From assembly GCA_037893245.1 (NCBI GenBank), contig JBAIAA010000117.1, positions 3,720,001 to 3,784,000 on the forward strand: a stretch of 64,000 nt of DNA, in the 5' to 3' direction. Origin of the DNA: Crossaster papposus (lineage: Eukaryota; Echinodermata; Asteroidea; Velatida; Solasteridae). Positions 50,250 to 63,034 of the stretch are shown here, one piece after another. Under the pieces are notes generated by a model. It worked only from the letters and a program-made list of their open reading frames with translations. It made no database searches and had not been told where the DNA came from. The position numbers were made by a program, and so were the translations under genes. Each line of letters begins with the position of its first letter. The first letter of the stretch is position 1.

Positions 50250-52280
50250 GTGAGTGTTCCAATCACAGTATGGCTAAGAGCAGTCACTGTGCTGAGCAGA
50301 ATAGTGAGTGTTCCCATCACAGTGTGACTGAAACAGTCACTGTGCTGAGCTGAATAGTGAATGTTCCCACCACAGTGTGACTGAGAGCAGTCACTGTGCT
50401 GAGCAGAATAGTGAGTGTTCCCATCACAGTGTGACTGCGAGAGCATTCACTGTGCAGAGCAGAATAGTGAGTGTTCACATCACAGTGTAACTGAGAGCTG
50501 TCACTGTGCTGAGCAGAATGGTGAGTGTTGCCACCACAGTGTGACTGTGAAAGCAGTCACTGTGCTGAGCAGAATAGTAAGTGTTTCCATCACAGTGTGA
50601 CTGAGAGCTGTCAATGTGCTGAGCAGAATAGTGGGTGTTCCCATCACAGTGTGACTTAGAGCTCTCACTTTGCTGAGGAGAATAGTGAGTGTTCCCATTA
50701 CAGTGTTACCGAGAGCAGTCACTCTGCTGAGCAGAATAGTGAGTGTTTCCATCACAGTACGACTGTGAGAGCATTCAATGTGCAGAGCAGAATAGTGAGT
50801 GTTCCCATCACAGTGTGACTGAGAGCTGTCAGAGTGCTGAGCAGAATAGTGAGTGTTCCCATCACAGTGTGACTGAAACAGTCACTGTGCTGAGCAGAAT
50901 AGTGAATGTTCCCGCCACAGTGTGACTGAGAGCAGTCACTGTGCTGAGCAGAACAGTGAGTGTTCCCATCACAGTGTGACCGAGAGCTCTCACTGTGCTG
51001 AGCAGCAGAGTGAGTGTTCCCATCACAGTGTGACTGAGAGCAGTCACTGTGCTGAGCAAAATAGTGAGTGTTCCCATCACAGTGTGACTTTGAGAGCATT
51101 CACTGTCCAAAGCAGAATAGTGAGTGTGACTTTGAGAGCAGTCACTGTGCTGGGCAGAATAGTGAGTGTTCTTATCACAGTGTGACTGAGAGCAGTCAAT
51201 GTGCTGAACAGAATAGTGAGTGTTCCCATCACAGTGTGACTTAGAGCAGTCACTGTGCTGAGCAGAATAGTGAGTGTTCCAATCACAGTATGGCTAAGAG
51301 CAGTCACTGTGCTGAGCAGAATAGTGAGTGTTCCCATCACAGTGTGACTGAAACAGTCACTGTGCTGAGCTAAATAGTGAATGTTCCCACCACAGTGTGA
51401 CTGAGAGCAGTCACTGTGCTGAGCAGAATAGTGAGTGTTCCCATCACAGTGTGACTGCGAGAGCATTCACTGTGCAGAGCAGAATAGTGAGTGTTCACAT
51501 CACAGTGTAACTGAGAGCTGTCACTGTGCTGAGCAGAATGGTGAGTGTTGCCACCACAGTGTGACTGTGAAAGCAGTCACTGTGCTGAGCAGAATAGTAA
51601 GTGTTTCCATCACAGTGTGACTGAGAGCTGTCAATGTGCTGAGCAGAATAGTGGGTGTTCCCATCACAGTGTGACTTAGAGCTCTCACTTTGCTGAGGAG
51701 AATAGTGAGTGTTCCCATTACAGTGTTACCGAGAGCAGTCACTCTGCTGAGCAGAATAGTGAGTGTTTCCATCACAGTACGACTGTGAGAGCATTCAATG
51801 TGCAGAGCAGAATAGTGAGTGTTCCCATCACAGTGTGACTGAGAGCTGTCAGAGTGCTGAGCAGAATAGTGAGTGTTCCCATCACAGTGTGACTGAAACA
51901 GTCACTGTGCTGAGCAGAATAGTGAATGTTCCCGCCACAGTGTGACTGAGAGCAGTCACTGTGCTGAGCAGAACAGTGAGTGTTCCCATCACAGTGTGAC
52001 CGAGAGCTCTCACTGTGCTGAGCAGCAGAGTGAGTGTTCCCATCACAGTGTGACTGAGAGCAGTCACTGTGCTGAGCAAAATAGTGAGTGTTCCCATCAC
52101 AGTGTGACTTTGAGAGCATTCACTGTCCAGAGCAGAATAGTGAGTGTGACTTTGAGAGCAGTCACTGTGCTGGGCAGAATAGTGAGTGTTCTTATCACAG
52201 TGTGACTGAGAGCAGTCAATGTGCTGAACAGAATAGTGAGTGTTCCCATCACAGTGTGACTTAGAGCAGTCACTGTGCTG
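50250..52280. repeat. Tandem pair of the 1,020-bp unit in block B
   Basis: Positions 50,415, 50,743 and 50,922 recur at 51,435, 51,763 and 51,942. This is the counterpart of the pair at 9,450-11,480. Private substitutions such as GAGCTAAATAG (51,368) and GTCCAAAGCAG (51,106) distinguish this copy. Confidence 0.8.
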
Positions 52281-52499
52281 AGCAGAATAGTGAGTGTTCC
52301 TATCACAATGCGACTGTGAGAGCAGTCACTGTGCAGAGCAGAATAGTGAGTGTTCCCATCACAGCTGTGACTAAGAGCTGTCACTGTGCTGAGCAGAATA
52401 GTGAGTGTTCACATCACTGTGTGACTGAGAGTAGTCACTGTGCTGAGCAGAATAGTGAGTGTTCCCATCACAGTGTGACCGAGAGCTGTCAATATGCTG

Positions 52500-55420
52500 A
52501 GCAGAATAGTTAGTGTTCACATCACAGTGTGACCGAGAGCTCTCACTGTGCTGAGCAGAATAGTGAGTGTTCCCATCACAGTGTGACTGAGAGCAGTCAC
52601 TGTGCTGAGCAGAATAGTGAGTGTTCCCATCACAATGTGACTGAGAGCTGTCACTGTGCTGAACAGAATAGTGAGTGTTCCCATCACAGTGTGACTGAAA
52701 GCTGTCAATGTGCTGAGCAGAATAGTTAGTGTTCACATCACAGTGTGACCGAGAGCTCTCACAGTGCTGAGCATCAGAGTGAGTGTTCCCATCACAGTGT
52801 GACTGAGAGCAGTCACTGTGCTGAGCAAAATAGTAAGTGTTCCCATCACAGTGTGACTAAGAGCTGTCACTGTGCTAAGCAGAATAGTGAGTGTTCCGAT
52901 CACAGTGTGACTGTGAGAGCAGTCACTATGCTGAGCAGAATAGTAATTGTTTCCATCACAGTGTAACTGAGAGCTGTCATTGTACTGAGCAGAATAGTGG
53001 GTGTTCCCATCACAGTGTTACTGAGAGCAGTCACTGTGCTGAGCAGAATAGTGAGTGTTCCCATCACAGTGTGACTTTGAGAGCATTCACTGTCCAGAGC
53101 AGAATAGTGAGTGTGACTTTGAGAGCAGTCACTGTGCTGGGCAGAATAGTGAGTGTTCTTATCACAGTGTGACTGAGAGCAGTCAATGTGCTGAACAGAA
53201 TAGTGAGTGTTCCCATCACAGTGTGACTTAGAGCAGTCACTGTGCTGAGCAGAATAGTGAGTGTTCCTATCACAATGCGACTGTGAGAGCAGTCACTGTG
53301 CAGAGCAGAATAGTGAGTGTTCCCATCACAACTGTGACTAAGAGCTGTCACTGTGCTGAACAGAATAGTGAGTGTTCACATCACTGTGTGACTGAGAGCA
53401 GTCACTGTGCTGAGCAGAATAGTGAGTGTTCCCATCACAGTGTGACTGAGAGCAGTCATTGTGCTGAGCAGAATAGTGAGTGTTCCCATCACAGTGTGAC
53501 CGAGAGCTGTCAATATGCTGAGCAGAATAGTTAGTGTTCACATCACAGTGTGACCGAGAGCTCTCACTGTGCTGAGCAGAATAGTGAGTGTTCCCATCAC
53601 AGTGTGACTGAGAGCAGTCACTGTGCTGAGCAGATTAGTGAGTGTTTCCATCACAGTGCGACTGTGAGAGCATTCAATGTGCAGAGCAGAATAGTGAGTG
53701 TTCCCATCACAGTGTGACTGAGAGCTGTCAGAGTGCTGAGCAGAATAGTGAGTGTTCCCATCACAGTGTGACTGAAACAGTCACTGTGCTGAGCAGAATA
53801 GTGAATGTTCCCGCCACAGTGTGACTGAGAGCAGTCACTGTGCTGAGCAGAACAGTGAGTGTTCCCATCACAGTGTGACCGAGAGCTCTCACTGTGCTGA
53901 GCAGCAGAGTGAGTGTTCCCATCACAGTGTGACTGAGAGCAGTCACTGTGCTGAGCAAAATAGTGAGTGTTCCCATCACAGTGTGACTTTGAGAGCATTC
54001 ACTGTCCAGAGCAGAATAGTGAGTGTGACTTTGAGAGCAGTCACTGTGCTGGGCAGAATAGTGAGTGTTCTTATCACAGTGTGACTGAGAGCAGTCAATG
54101 TGCTGAACAGAATAGTGAGTGTTCCCATCACAGTGTGACTTAGAGCAGTCACTGTGCTGAGCAGAATAGTGAGTGTTCCTATCACAATGCGACTGTGAGA
54201 GCAGTCACTGTGCAGAGCAGAATAGTGAGTGTTCCCATCACAGCTGTGACTAAGAGCTGTCACTGTGCTGAGCAGAAGAGTGAGTGTTCACATCACTGTG
54301 TGACTGAGAGCAGTCACTGTGCTGAGCAGAATAGTGAGTGTTCCCATCACAGTGTGACCGAGAGCTGTCAATATGCTGAGCAGAATAGTTAGTGTTCACA
54401 TCACAGTGTGACCGAGAGCTCTCACTGTGCTGAGCAGAATAGTGAGTGTTCCCATCACAGTGTGACTGAGAGCAGTCACTGTGCTGAGCAGAATAGTGAG
54501 TGTTCCCATCACAATGTGACTGAGAGCTGTCACTGTGCTGAACAGAATAGTGAGTGTTCCCATCACAGTGTGACTGAAAGCTGTCAATGTGCTGAGCAGA
54601 ATAGTTAGTGTTCACATCACAGTGTGACCGAGAGCTCTCACAGTGCTGAGCATCAGAGTGAGTGTTCCCATCACAGTGTGACTGAGAGCAGTCACTGTGC
54701 TGAGCAAAATAGTAAGTGTTCCCATCACAGTGTGACTGAGAGCTGTCACTGTGCTAAGCAGAATAGTGAGTGTTCCGATCACAGTGTGACTGTGAGAGCA
54801 GTCACTATGCTGAGCAGAATAGTAATTGTTTCCATCACAGTGTAACTGAGAGCTGTCATTGTACTGAGCAGAATAGTGGGTGTTCCCATCACAGTGTTAC
54901 TGAGAGCAGTCACTGTACTGAGCAGAATAGTGAGTGTTCCCATCACAGTGTGACTTTGAGAGCATTCACTGTCCAGAGCAGAATAGTGAGTGTGACTTTG
55001 AGAGCAGTCACTGTGCTGGGCAGAATAGTGAGTGTTCTTATCACAGTGAGACTGAGAGCAGTCAATGTGCTGAACAGAATAGTGAGTGTTCCCATCACAG
55101 TGTGACTTAGAGCAGTCACTGTGCTGAGCAGAATAGTGAGTGTTCCTATCACAATGCGACTGTGAGAGCAGTCACTGTGCAGAGCAGAATAGTGAGTGTT
55201 CCCATCACAGCTGTGACTAAGAGCTGTCACTGTGCTGAGCAGAATAGTGAGTGTTCACATCACTGTGTGACTGAGAGCAGTCACTGTGCTGAGCAGAATA
55301 GTGAGTGTTCCCATCACAGTGTGACTGAGAGCAGTCATTGTGCTGAGCAGAATAGTGAGTGTTCCCATCACAGTGTGACCGAGAGCTGTCAATATGCTGA
55401 GCAGAATAGTTAGTGTTCAC
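52500..55420. repeat. 1,879-bp unit pair in block B
   Basis: Positions 52,529, 52,745, 52,891 and 53,283 recur at 54,408, 54,624, 54,770 and 55,162. This is the counterpart of 11,730-14,621 at offset 40,799. It carries the GAAGAGTGAG variant near 54,275 that block A shows at 19,399, which suggests exchange between units. Confidence 0.75.
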
Positions 55421-58400
55421 ATCACAGTGTGACCGAGAGCTCTCACTGTGCTGAGCAGAATAGTGAGTGTTCCCATCACAGTGTGACTGAGAGCAGTCAC
55501 TGTGCTGAGCAGAATAGTGAGTGTTCCAATCACAGTATGGCTAAGAGCAGTCACTGTGCTGAGCAGAATAGTGAGTGTTCCCATCACAGTGTGACTGAAA
55601 CAGTCACTGTGCTGAGCAGAATAGTGAATGTTCCCGCCACAGTGTGACTGAGAGCAGTCACTGTGCTGAGCAGAACAGTGAGTGTTCCCATCACAGTGTG
55701 ACCGAGAGCTCTCACTGTGCTGAGCAGCAGAGTGAGTGTTCCCATCACAGTGTGACTGAGAGCAGTCACTGTGCTGAGCAAAATAGTGAGTGTTCCCATC
55801 ACAGTGTGACTTTGAGAGCATTCACTGTCCAGAGCAGAATAGTGAGTGTGACTTTGAGAGCAGTCACTGTGCTGGGCAGAATAGTGAGTGTTCTTATCAC
55901 AGTGTGACTGAGAGCAGTCAATGTGCTAAACAGAATAGTGAGTGTTCCCATCACAGTGTGACTTAAAGCAGTCACTGTGCTGAGCAGAATAGTGAGTGTT
56001 CCTATCACAATGTGACTGTGAGAGCAGTCACTGTGCAGAGCAAAATAGTGAGTGTTCCCATCACAGCTGTGACTAAGAGCTGTCACTGTGCTGAGCAGAA
56101 TAGTGAGTGTTCACATCACTGTGTGACTGTGAGAGCAGTCACTATGCTGAGCAGAATAGTAATTGTTTCCATCACAGTGTAACTGAGAGCTGTCATTGTA
56201 CTGAGCAGAATAGTGGGTGTTCCCATCACAGTGTTACTGAGAGCAGTCACTGTGCTGAGCAGAATAGTGAGTGTTCCCATCACAGTGTGACTGTGAGAGC
56301 ATTCACTGTGCTGAGCAGAATAGTGAATGTTCCCGCCACAGTGTGACTGAGAGCAGTCACTGTGCTGAGCAGAACAGTGAGTGTTCCCATCACAGTGTGA
56401 CCGAGAGCTCTCACTGTGCTGAGCAGCAGAGTGAGTGTTCCCATCACAGTGTGACTGAGAGCAGTCACTGTGCTGTGCAAAATAGTGAGTGTTCCCATCA
56501 CAGTGTGACTTTGAGAGCATTCACTGTCCAGAGCAGAATAGTGAGTGTGACTTTGAGAGCAGTCACTGTGCTGGGCAGAATAGTGAGTGTTCTTATCACA
56601 GTGTGACTGAGAGCAGTCAATGTGCTAAACAGAATAGTGAGTGTTCCCATCACAGTGTGACTTAAAGCAGTCACTGTGCTGAGCAGAATAGTGAGTGTTC
56701 CTATCACAATGTGACTGTGAGAGCAGTCACTGTGCAGAGCAGAATAGTGAGTGTTCCCATCACAGCTGTGACTAAGAGCTGTCACTGTGCTGAGCAGAAT
56801 AGTGAGTGTTCACATCACTGTGTGACTGTGAGAGCAGTCACTATGCTGAGCAGAATAGTAATTGTTTCCATCACAGTGTAACTGAGAGCTGTCATTGTAC
56901 TGAGCAGAATAGTGGGTGTTCCCATCACAGTGTTACTGAGAGCAGTCACTGTGCTGAGCAGAATAGTGAGTGTTCCCATCACAGTGTGACTGTGAGAGCA
57001 TTCACTGTGCTGAGCAGAATAGTGAGTGTTCCCGTCACAGTGTGACTGAGAGCTCTCACTGTGCTGAGCAGAATAGTGAGTGTTCCCATCACAGTGTGAC
57101 TGAGAGCAGTCACTATGCTTAGCAGAATAGTAAGTGTTTCTATCACAGTGTGACTGAGAGCTGTCATTGTGCTGATCAGAATAATGGGTGTTGCCATCAC
57201 AGTGTGACTTAGAGCTCTCACTTTGCTGAGCAGAATAGTGAGTGTTCCCATTACAGTGTTACCGAGAGCAGTCACTCTGCTTAGCAGAATGTTAAGTGTT
57301 TCTATCACAGTGTGACTGAGAGCTGTCATTGTGCTGAGCAGAATAATTGGTGTTCCTATCACAGTGTGACTTAGAGCTCTCACTTTGCTGAGCAGAATAG
57401 TGAGTGTTCCCATTACAGTGTCACCAAGAGCAGTCAATCTGCTTAGCAGAATAGTGAGTGTTCCCATCACAGTGTTACTGAGAGCAGTCACTGTGCTGAG
57501 CATAACAGTGAGTGTTCCCATCACAGTGTGACTGAGAGCTGTCACTGTGCTGAGCAGAATAGTGAGTGTTCACATCAATGTGTGACTGAAAGCAGTCACT
57601 GTGCTGAGCAGAATAGTGAGTGTTCCCATCACAGTGTGACTGAGAGCAGTCACTGTACAGAGCAGAATATTAAGTGTTTTCATCACAGTGCGACTGTCAG
57701 AGCAGTCACTGTGCTGAGCAGAATAGTGAATGTTCCCGCCACAGTGTGACTGAGAGCAGTCACTGTGCTGAGCAGAATAGTGAGTGTTCCCATCACAGTG
57801 TGACTGCGAGAGCATTCACTGTGCAGAGCAGAATAGTGAGTGTTCCCATCACAGTGTGACTGAGAGCTGTCAGTGTGCTGAGCAGAATAGTGAGTGTTCA
57901 CATCACTGTGTGACTGAGAGCAGTCACTGTGCTGAGCAGAATAGTGAGTGTTCCCATCACAGTGTGACTGAGAGCAGTCACTTGGCTGATCAGAATAGTG
58001 AGTGTTTTCTTTACAGTGTGACTGTGAGAGCAGTCACTGTGCTGAGCAGAATAGTGAGTGTTCCAATCACAGTATGGCTAAGAGCAGTCACTGTGCTGAG
58101 CAGAATAGTGAGTGTTCCCATCACAGTGTGACTGAAACAGTCACTGTGCTGAGCTGAATAGTGAATGTTCCCGCCACAGTGTGACTGAGAGCAGTCACTG
58201 TGCTGAGCAGAATAGTGAGTGTTCCCATCACAGTGTGACTGCGAGAGCATTCACTGTGCAGAGCAGAATAGTGAGTGTTCACATCACAGTGTAACTGAGA
58301 GCTGTCACTGTGCTGAGCAGAATAGTGAGTGTTCCCACCACAGTGTGACTGTGAAAGCAGTCACTGTGCTGAGCAGAATAGTAAGTGTTTCCATCACAGT

Positions 58401-59551
58401 GTGACTGAGAGCTGTCAATGTGCTGAGCAGAATAGTGGGTGTTCCCATCACAGTGTGACTTAGAGCTCTCACTTTGCTGAGCAGAATAGTGAGTGTTCCC
58501 ATTACAGTGTTACCGAGAGCAGTCACTCTGCTGAGCAGAATAGTGAGTGTTTCCATCACAGTGCGACTGTGAGAGCATTCACTGTGCAGAGCAGAATAGT
58601 GAGTGTTCCCATCACAGTGTGACTGAGAGCTGTCAGTGTGCTGAGCAGAATAGTGAGTGTTCACATCACTGTGTGACTGAGAGCAGTCACTGTGCTGAGC
58701 AGAATAGTGAGTGTTCCCATCACAGTGTGACTGAGAGCAGTCACTTGGCTGATCAGAATAGTGAGTGTTTTCTTTACAATGTGACTGTGAGAGCAGTCAC
58801 TGTGCTGAGCAGAATAGTGAGTGTTCCAATCACAGTATGGCTAAGAGCAGTCACTGTGCTGAGCAGAATAGTGAGTGTTCCCATCACAGTGTGACTGAAA
58901 CAGTCACTGTGCTGAGCAGAATAGTGAATGTTCCCGCCACAGTGTGACTGAGAGCAGTCACTGTGCTGAGCAGAACAGTGAGTGTTCCCATCACAGTGTG
59001 ACCGAGAGCTCTCACTGTGCTATGCAGCAGAGTGAGTGTTCCCATCACAGTGTGACTGAGAGCAGTCACTGTGCTGAGCAAAATAGTGAGTGTTCCCATC
59101 ACAGTGTGACTTTGAGAGCATTCACTGTCCAGAGCAGAATAGTGAGTGTGACTTTGAGAGCAGTCACTGTGCTGGGCAGAATAGTGAGTGTTCTTATCAC
59201 AGTGTGACTGAGAGCAGTCAATGTGCTGAACAGAATAGTGAGTGTTCCCATCACAGTGTGACTTAGAGCAGTCACTGTGCTGAGCAGAATAGTGAGTGTT
59301 CCTATCACAATGCGACTGTGAGAGCAGTCACTGTGCAGAGCAGAATAGTGAGTGTTCCCATCACAGCTGTGACTAAGAGCTGTCACTGTGCTGAGCAGAA
59401 TAGTGAGTGTTCACATCACTGTGTGACTGAGAGCAGTCACTGTGCTGACCAGAATAGTGAGTGTTCCCATCACAGTGTGACTGAGAGCAGTCACTGTGCT
59501 GAGCAGAATAGTGAGTGTTCCCATCACAGTGTGACTGAGAGCTGTCAATAT

Positions 59552-59710
59552 TGTAACGTAGATTTCTCTGGGTTCTACACCACACACAAGAAGGACTCTT
59601 GACGCAAGTATTCTGTATTTCCGGTAATTCTCTCTGGTTTATTGTGACCTCTTGCCGACCAAAACATGGACTACAGGCTCCCGCAATCACGCGGCACCCG
59701 AACTGGTTAT
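59552..59710. mobile_element. 159-bp non-satellite insert, copy 3
   Basis: Same junctions as copies 1 and 2, with shared differences that group it with copy 4: GATTTCTCTGG, AGTATTCTGTATT and ATTCTCTCTGG. A private change gives CCGGTAATTC. Confidence 0.6.
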
Positions 59711-62700
59711 TCACATCACAGTGTGACCGAGAGCTCTCACTGTGCTGAGCAGAATAGTGAGTGTTCCCATCACAGTGTGACTGAGAGCAGTCACTTGGCT
59801 GATCAGAATAGTGAGTGTTTTCTTTACAGTGTGACTGTGAGAGCAGTCACTGTGCTGAGCAGAATAGTGAGTGTTCCAATCACAGTATGGCTAAGAGCTG
59901 TCACTGTGCTGAGCAGAATAGTGAGTGTTCACATCACTGTGTGACTGAGAGCAGTCACTGTGCTGAGCTGAATAGTGAATGTTCCCGCCACAGTGTGACT
60001 GAGAGCAGTCACTGTGCTGAGCAGAATAGTGAGTGTTCCCATCACAGTGTGACTGCGAGAGCATTCACTGTGCAGAGCAGAATAGTGAGTGTTCACATCA
60101 CAGTGTGACTGAGAGCAGTCACTGTGCTGAGCAGAATAGTGAGTGTTCCCATCACAGTGTGACTGAGAGCAGTCACTGTGCTGAGCAGAATAGTGAGTGT
60201 TCCCATCACAGTGTGACCGAGAGCTGTCAATGTGCAGAGCAGAATAGTTAGTGTTCACATCACAGTGTGACCGAGAGCTGTCACTGTGCTGAGCAGAATA
60301 GTGAGTGTTCCCATCACAGTGTGACTGAGAGCAGTCACTGTGCTGAGCAGAATAGTGAGTGTTCCCATCACAATGTGACTGAGAGCTGTCACTGTGCTGA
60401 ACAGAATAGTGAGTGTTCCCATCACAGTGTGACTGAAAGCTGTCAATGTGCTGAGCAGAATAGTTAGTGTTCACATCACAGTGTGACCGAGAGCTCTCAC
60501 TGTGCTAAAGATCAGAGTGAGTGTTCCCATCACAGTGTGACTGAGAGCAGTCACTGTGCTGAGCAAAATAGTAAGTGTTCCCATCACAGTGTGACTGAGA
60601 GCTGTCACTGTGCTAAGCAGAATAGTGAGTGTTCCGATCACAGTGTGACTGTGAGAGCAGTCACTATGCTGAGCATAATAGTAATTGTTTCCATCACAGT
60701 GTAACTGAGAGCTGTCATTGTACTGAGCAGAATAGTGGGTGTTCCCACCACAGTGTTACTGAGAGCAGTCACTGTGCTGAGCAGAATAGTGAGTGTTCCC
60801 ATCACAGTGTGACTTTGAGAGCATTCACTGTCCAGAGCAGAATAGTGAGTGTGACTTTGAGAGCAGTCACTGTGCTGGGCAGAATAGTGAGTGTTCTTAT
60901 CACAGTGTGACTGAGAGCAGTCAATGTGCTGAACAGAATAGTGAGTGTTCCCATCACAGTGTGACTTAGAGCAGTCACTGTGCTGAGCAGAATAGTGAGT
61001 ATTCCTATCACAATGCGACTGTGAGAGCAGTCACTGTGCAGAGCAGAATAGTGAGTGTTCCCATCACAGCTGTGACTAAGAGCTGTCACTGTGCTGAGCA
61101 GAATAGTGAGTGTTCACATCACTGTGTGACTGAGAGCAGTCACTGTGCAGAGCAGAATAGTGAGTGTTCCCATCACAGTGTGACTGAGAGCTGTCAGTGT
61201 GCTGAGCAGAATAGTGAGTGTTCACATCACTGTGTGACTGAGAGCAGTCACTGTGCTGAGCAGAATAGTGAGTGTTCCCATCACAGTGTGACTGAGAGCA
61301 GTCACTCGGCTGATCAGAATAGTGAGTGTTTTCTTTACAGTGTGACTGTGAGAGCAGTCACTGTGCTGAGCAGAATAGTGAGTGTTCCAATCACAGTATG
61401 GCTAAGAGCAGTCACTGTGCTGAGCAGAATAGTGAGTGTTCCCATCACAGTGTGACTGAAACAGTCACTGTGCTGAGCTGAATAGTGAATGTTCCCGCCA
61501 CAGTGTGACTGAGAGCAGTCACTGTGCTGAGCAGAATAGTGAGTGTTCCCATCACAGTGTGACTGCGAGAGCATTGACTGTGCAGAGCAGAATAGTGAGT
61601 GTTCACATCACAGTGTAACTGAGAGCTGTCACTGTGCTGAGCAGAATAGTGAGTGTTCCCACCACAGTGTGACTGTGAAAGCAGTCACTGTGCTGAGCAG
61701 AATAATAAGTGTTTCCATCACAGTGTGACTGAGAGCTGTCAATGTGCTGAGCAGAATAGTGGGTGTTCCCATCACAGTGTGACTTAGAGCTCTCACTTTG
61801 CTGAGCAGAATAGTGAGTGTTCCCATTACAGTGTTACCGAGAGCAGTCACTCTGCTGAGCAGAATAGTGAGTGTTTCCATCACAGTGCGACTGTGAGAGC
61901 ATTCACTGTGCAGAGCAGAATAGTGAGTGTTCCCATCACAGTGTGACTGAGAGCTGTCAGTGTGCTGAGCAGAATAGTGAGTGTTCACATCACTGTGTGA
62001 CTGAGAGCAGTCACTGTGCTGAGCAGAATAGTGAGTGTTCCCATCACAGTGTGACTGAGAGCAGTCACTTGGCTGATCAGAATAGTGAGTGTTTTCTTTA
62101 CAATGTGACTGTGAGAGCAGTCACTGTGCTGAGCAGAATAGTGAGTGTTCCAATCACAGTATGGCTAAGAGCAGTCACTGTGCTGAGCAGAATAGTGAGT
62201 GTTCCCATCACAGTGTGACTGAAACAGTGACTGTGCTGAGCAGAATAGTGAATGTTCCCGCCACAGTGTGACTGAGAGCAGTCACTGTGCTGAGCAGAAC
62301 AGTGAGTGTTCCCATCACAGTGTGACAGAGAGCTCTCACTGTGCTATGCAGCAGAGTGAGTGTTCCCATCACAGTGTGACTGAGAGCAGTCACTGTGCTG
62401 AGCAAAATAGTGAGTGTTCCCATCACAGTGTGACTTTGAGAGCATTCACTGTCCAGAGCAGAATAGTGAGTGTGACTTTGAGAGCAGTCACTGTGCTGGG
62501 CAGAATAGTGAGTGTTCTTATCACAGTGTGACTGAGAGCAGTCAATGTGCTGAACAGAATAGTGAGTGTTCCCATCACAGTGTGACTTAGAGCAGTCACT
62601 GTGCTGAGCAGAATAGTGAGTGTTCCTATCACAATGCGACTGTGAGAGCAGTCACTGTGCAGAGCAGAATAGTGAGTGTTCCCATCACAGCTGTGACTAA

Positions 62701-62875
62701 GAGCTGTCACTGTGCTGAGCAGAATAGTGAGTGTTCACATCACTGTGTGACTGAGAGCAGTCACTGTGCTGAGCAGAATAGTGAGTGTTCCCATCACAGT
62801 GTGACTGAGAGCAGTCACTGTGCTGAGCAGAATAGTGAGTGTTCCCATCACAGTGTGACTGAGAGCTGTCAATAT

Positions 62876-63034
62876 TGTAACGTAGATTTCTCTGGGTTCT
62901 ACACCACACACGAGAAGGACTCTTGACGCAAGTATTCTGTATTTCCGGTGATTCTCTCTGGTTTATTGTGACCTCTTGCCGACCAAAACATGGACTTCAG
63001 GCTCCCGCAATCACGCGGCACCCGAACTGGTTAT
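62876..63034. mobile_element. 159-bp non-satellite insert, copy 4
   Basis: Groups with copy 3 by shared substitutions. Private changes are ACACGAGAAGG and TGGACTTCAGG. Same junctions with the satellite on both sides. Confidence 0.6.

Larger units (their letters stand above)
41847..58384. repeat. Large direct duplication of block A (about 1-16,890)
   Basis: Ordered variants match block A in collinear segments: 1 to about 1,560 at offset 41,846; about 1,416 to 5,640 at 44,315 (44,309 after the 6-bp difference); about 8,050 to 15,520 at 40,799; 15,308 to 16,890 at 41,498. Even rare substitutions are shared, such as GAGAGAAGTCAC at 79/41,925 and CAGTACGACTG at 9,956/50,755. Differences are a few isolated substitutions and unit-number changes, for example block A has about 2.4 kb extra at 5.6-8.0 kb. 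Confidence 0.8.
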
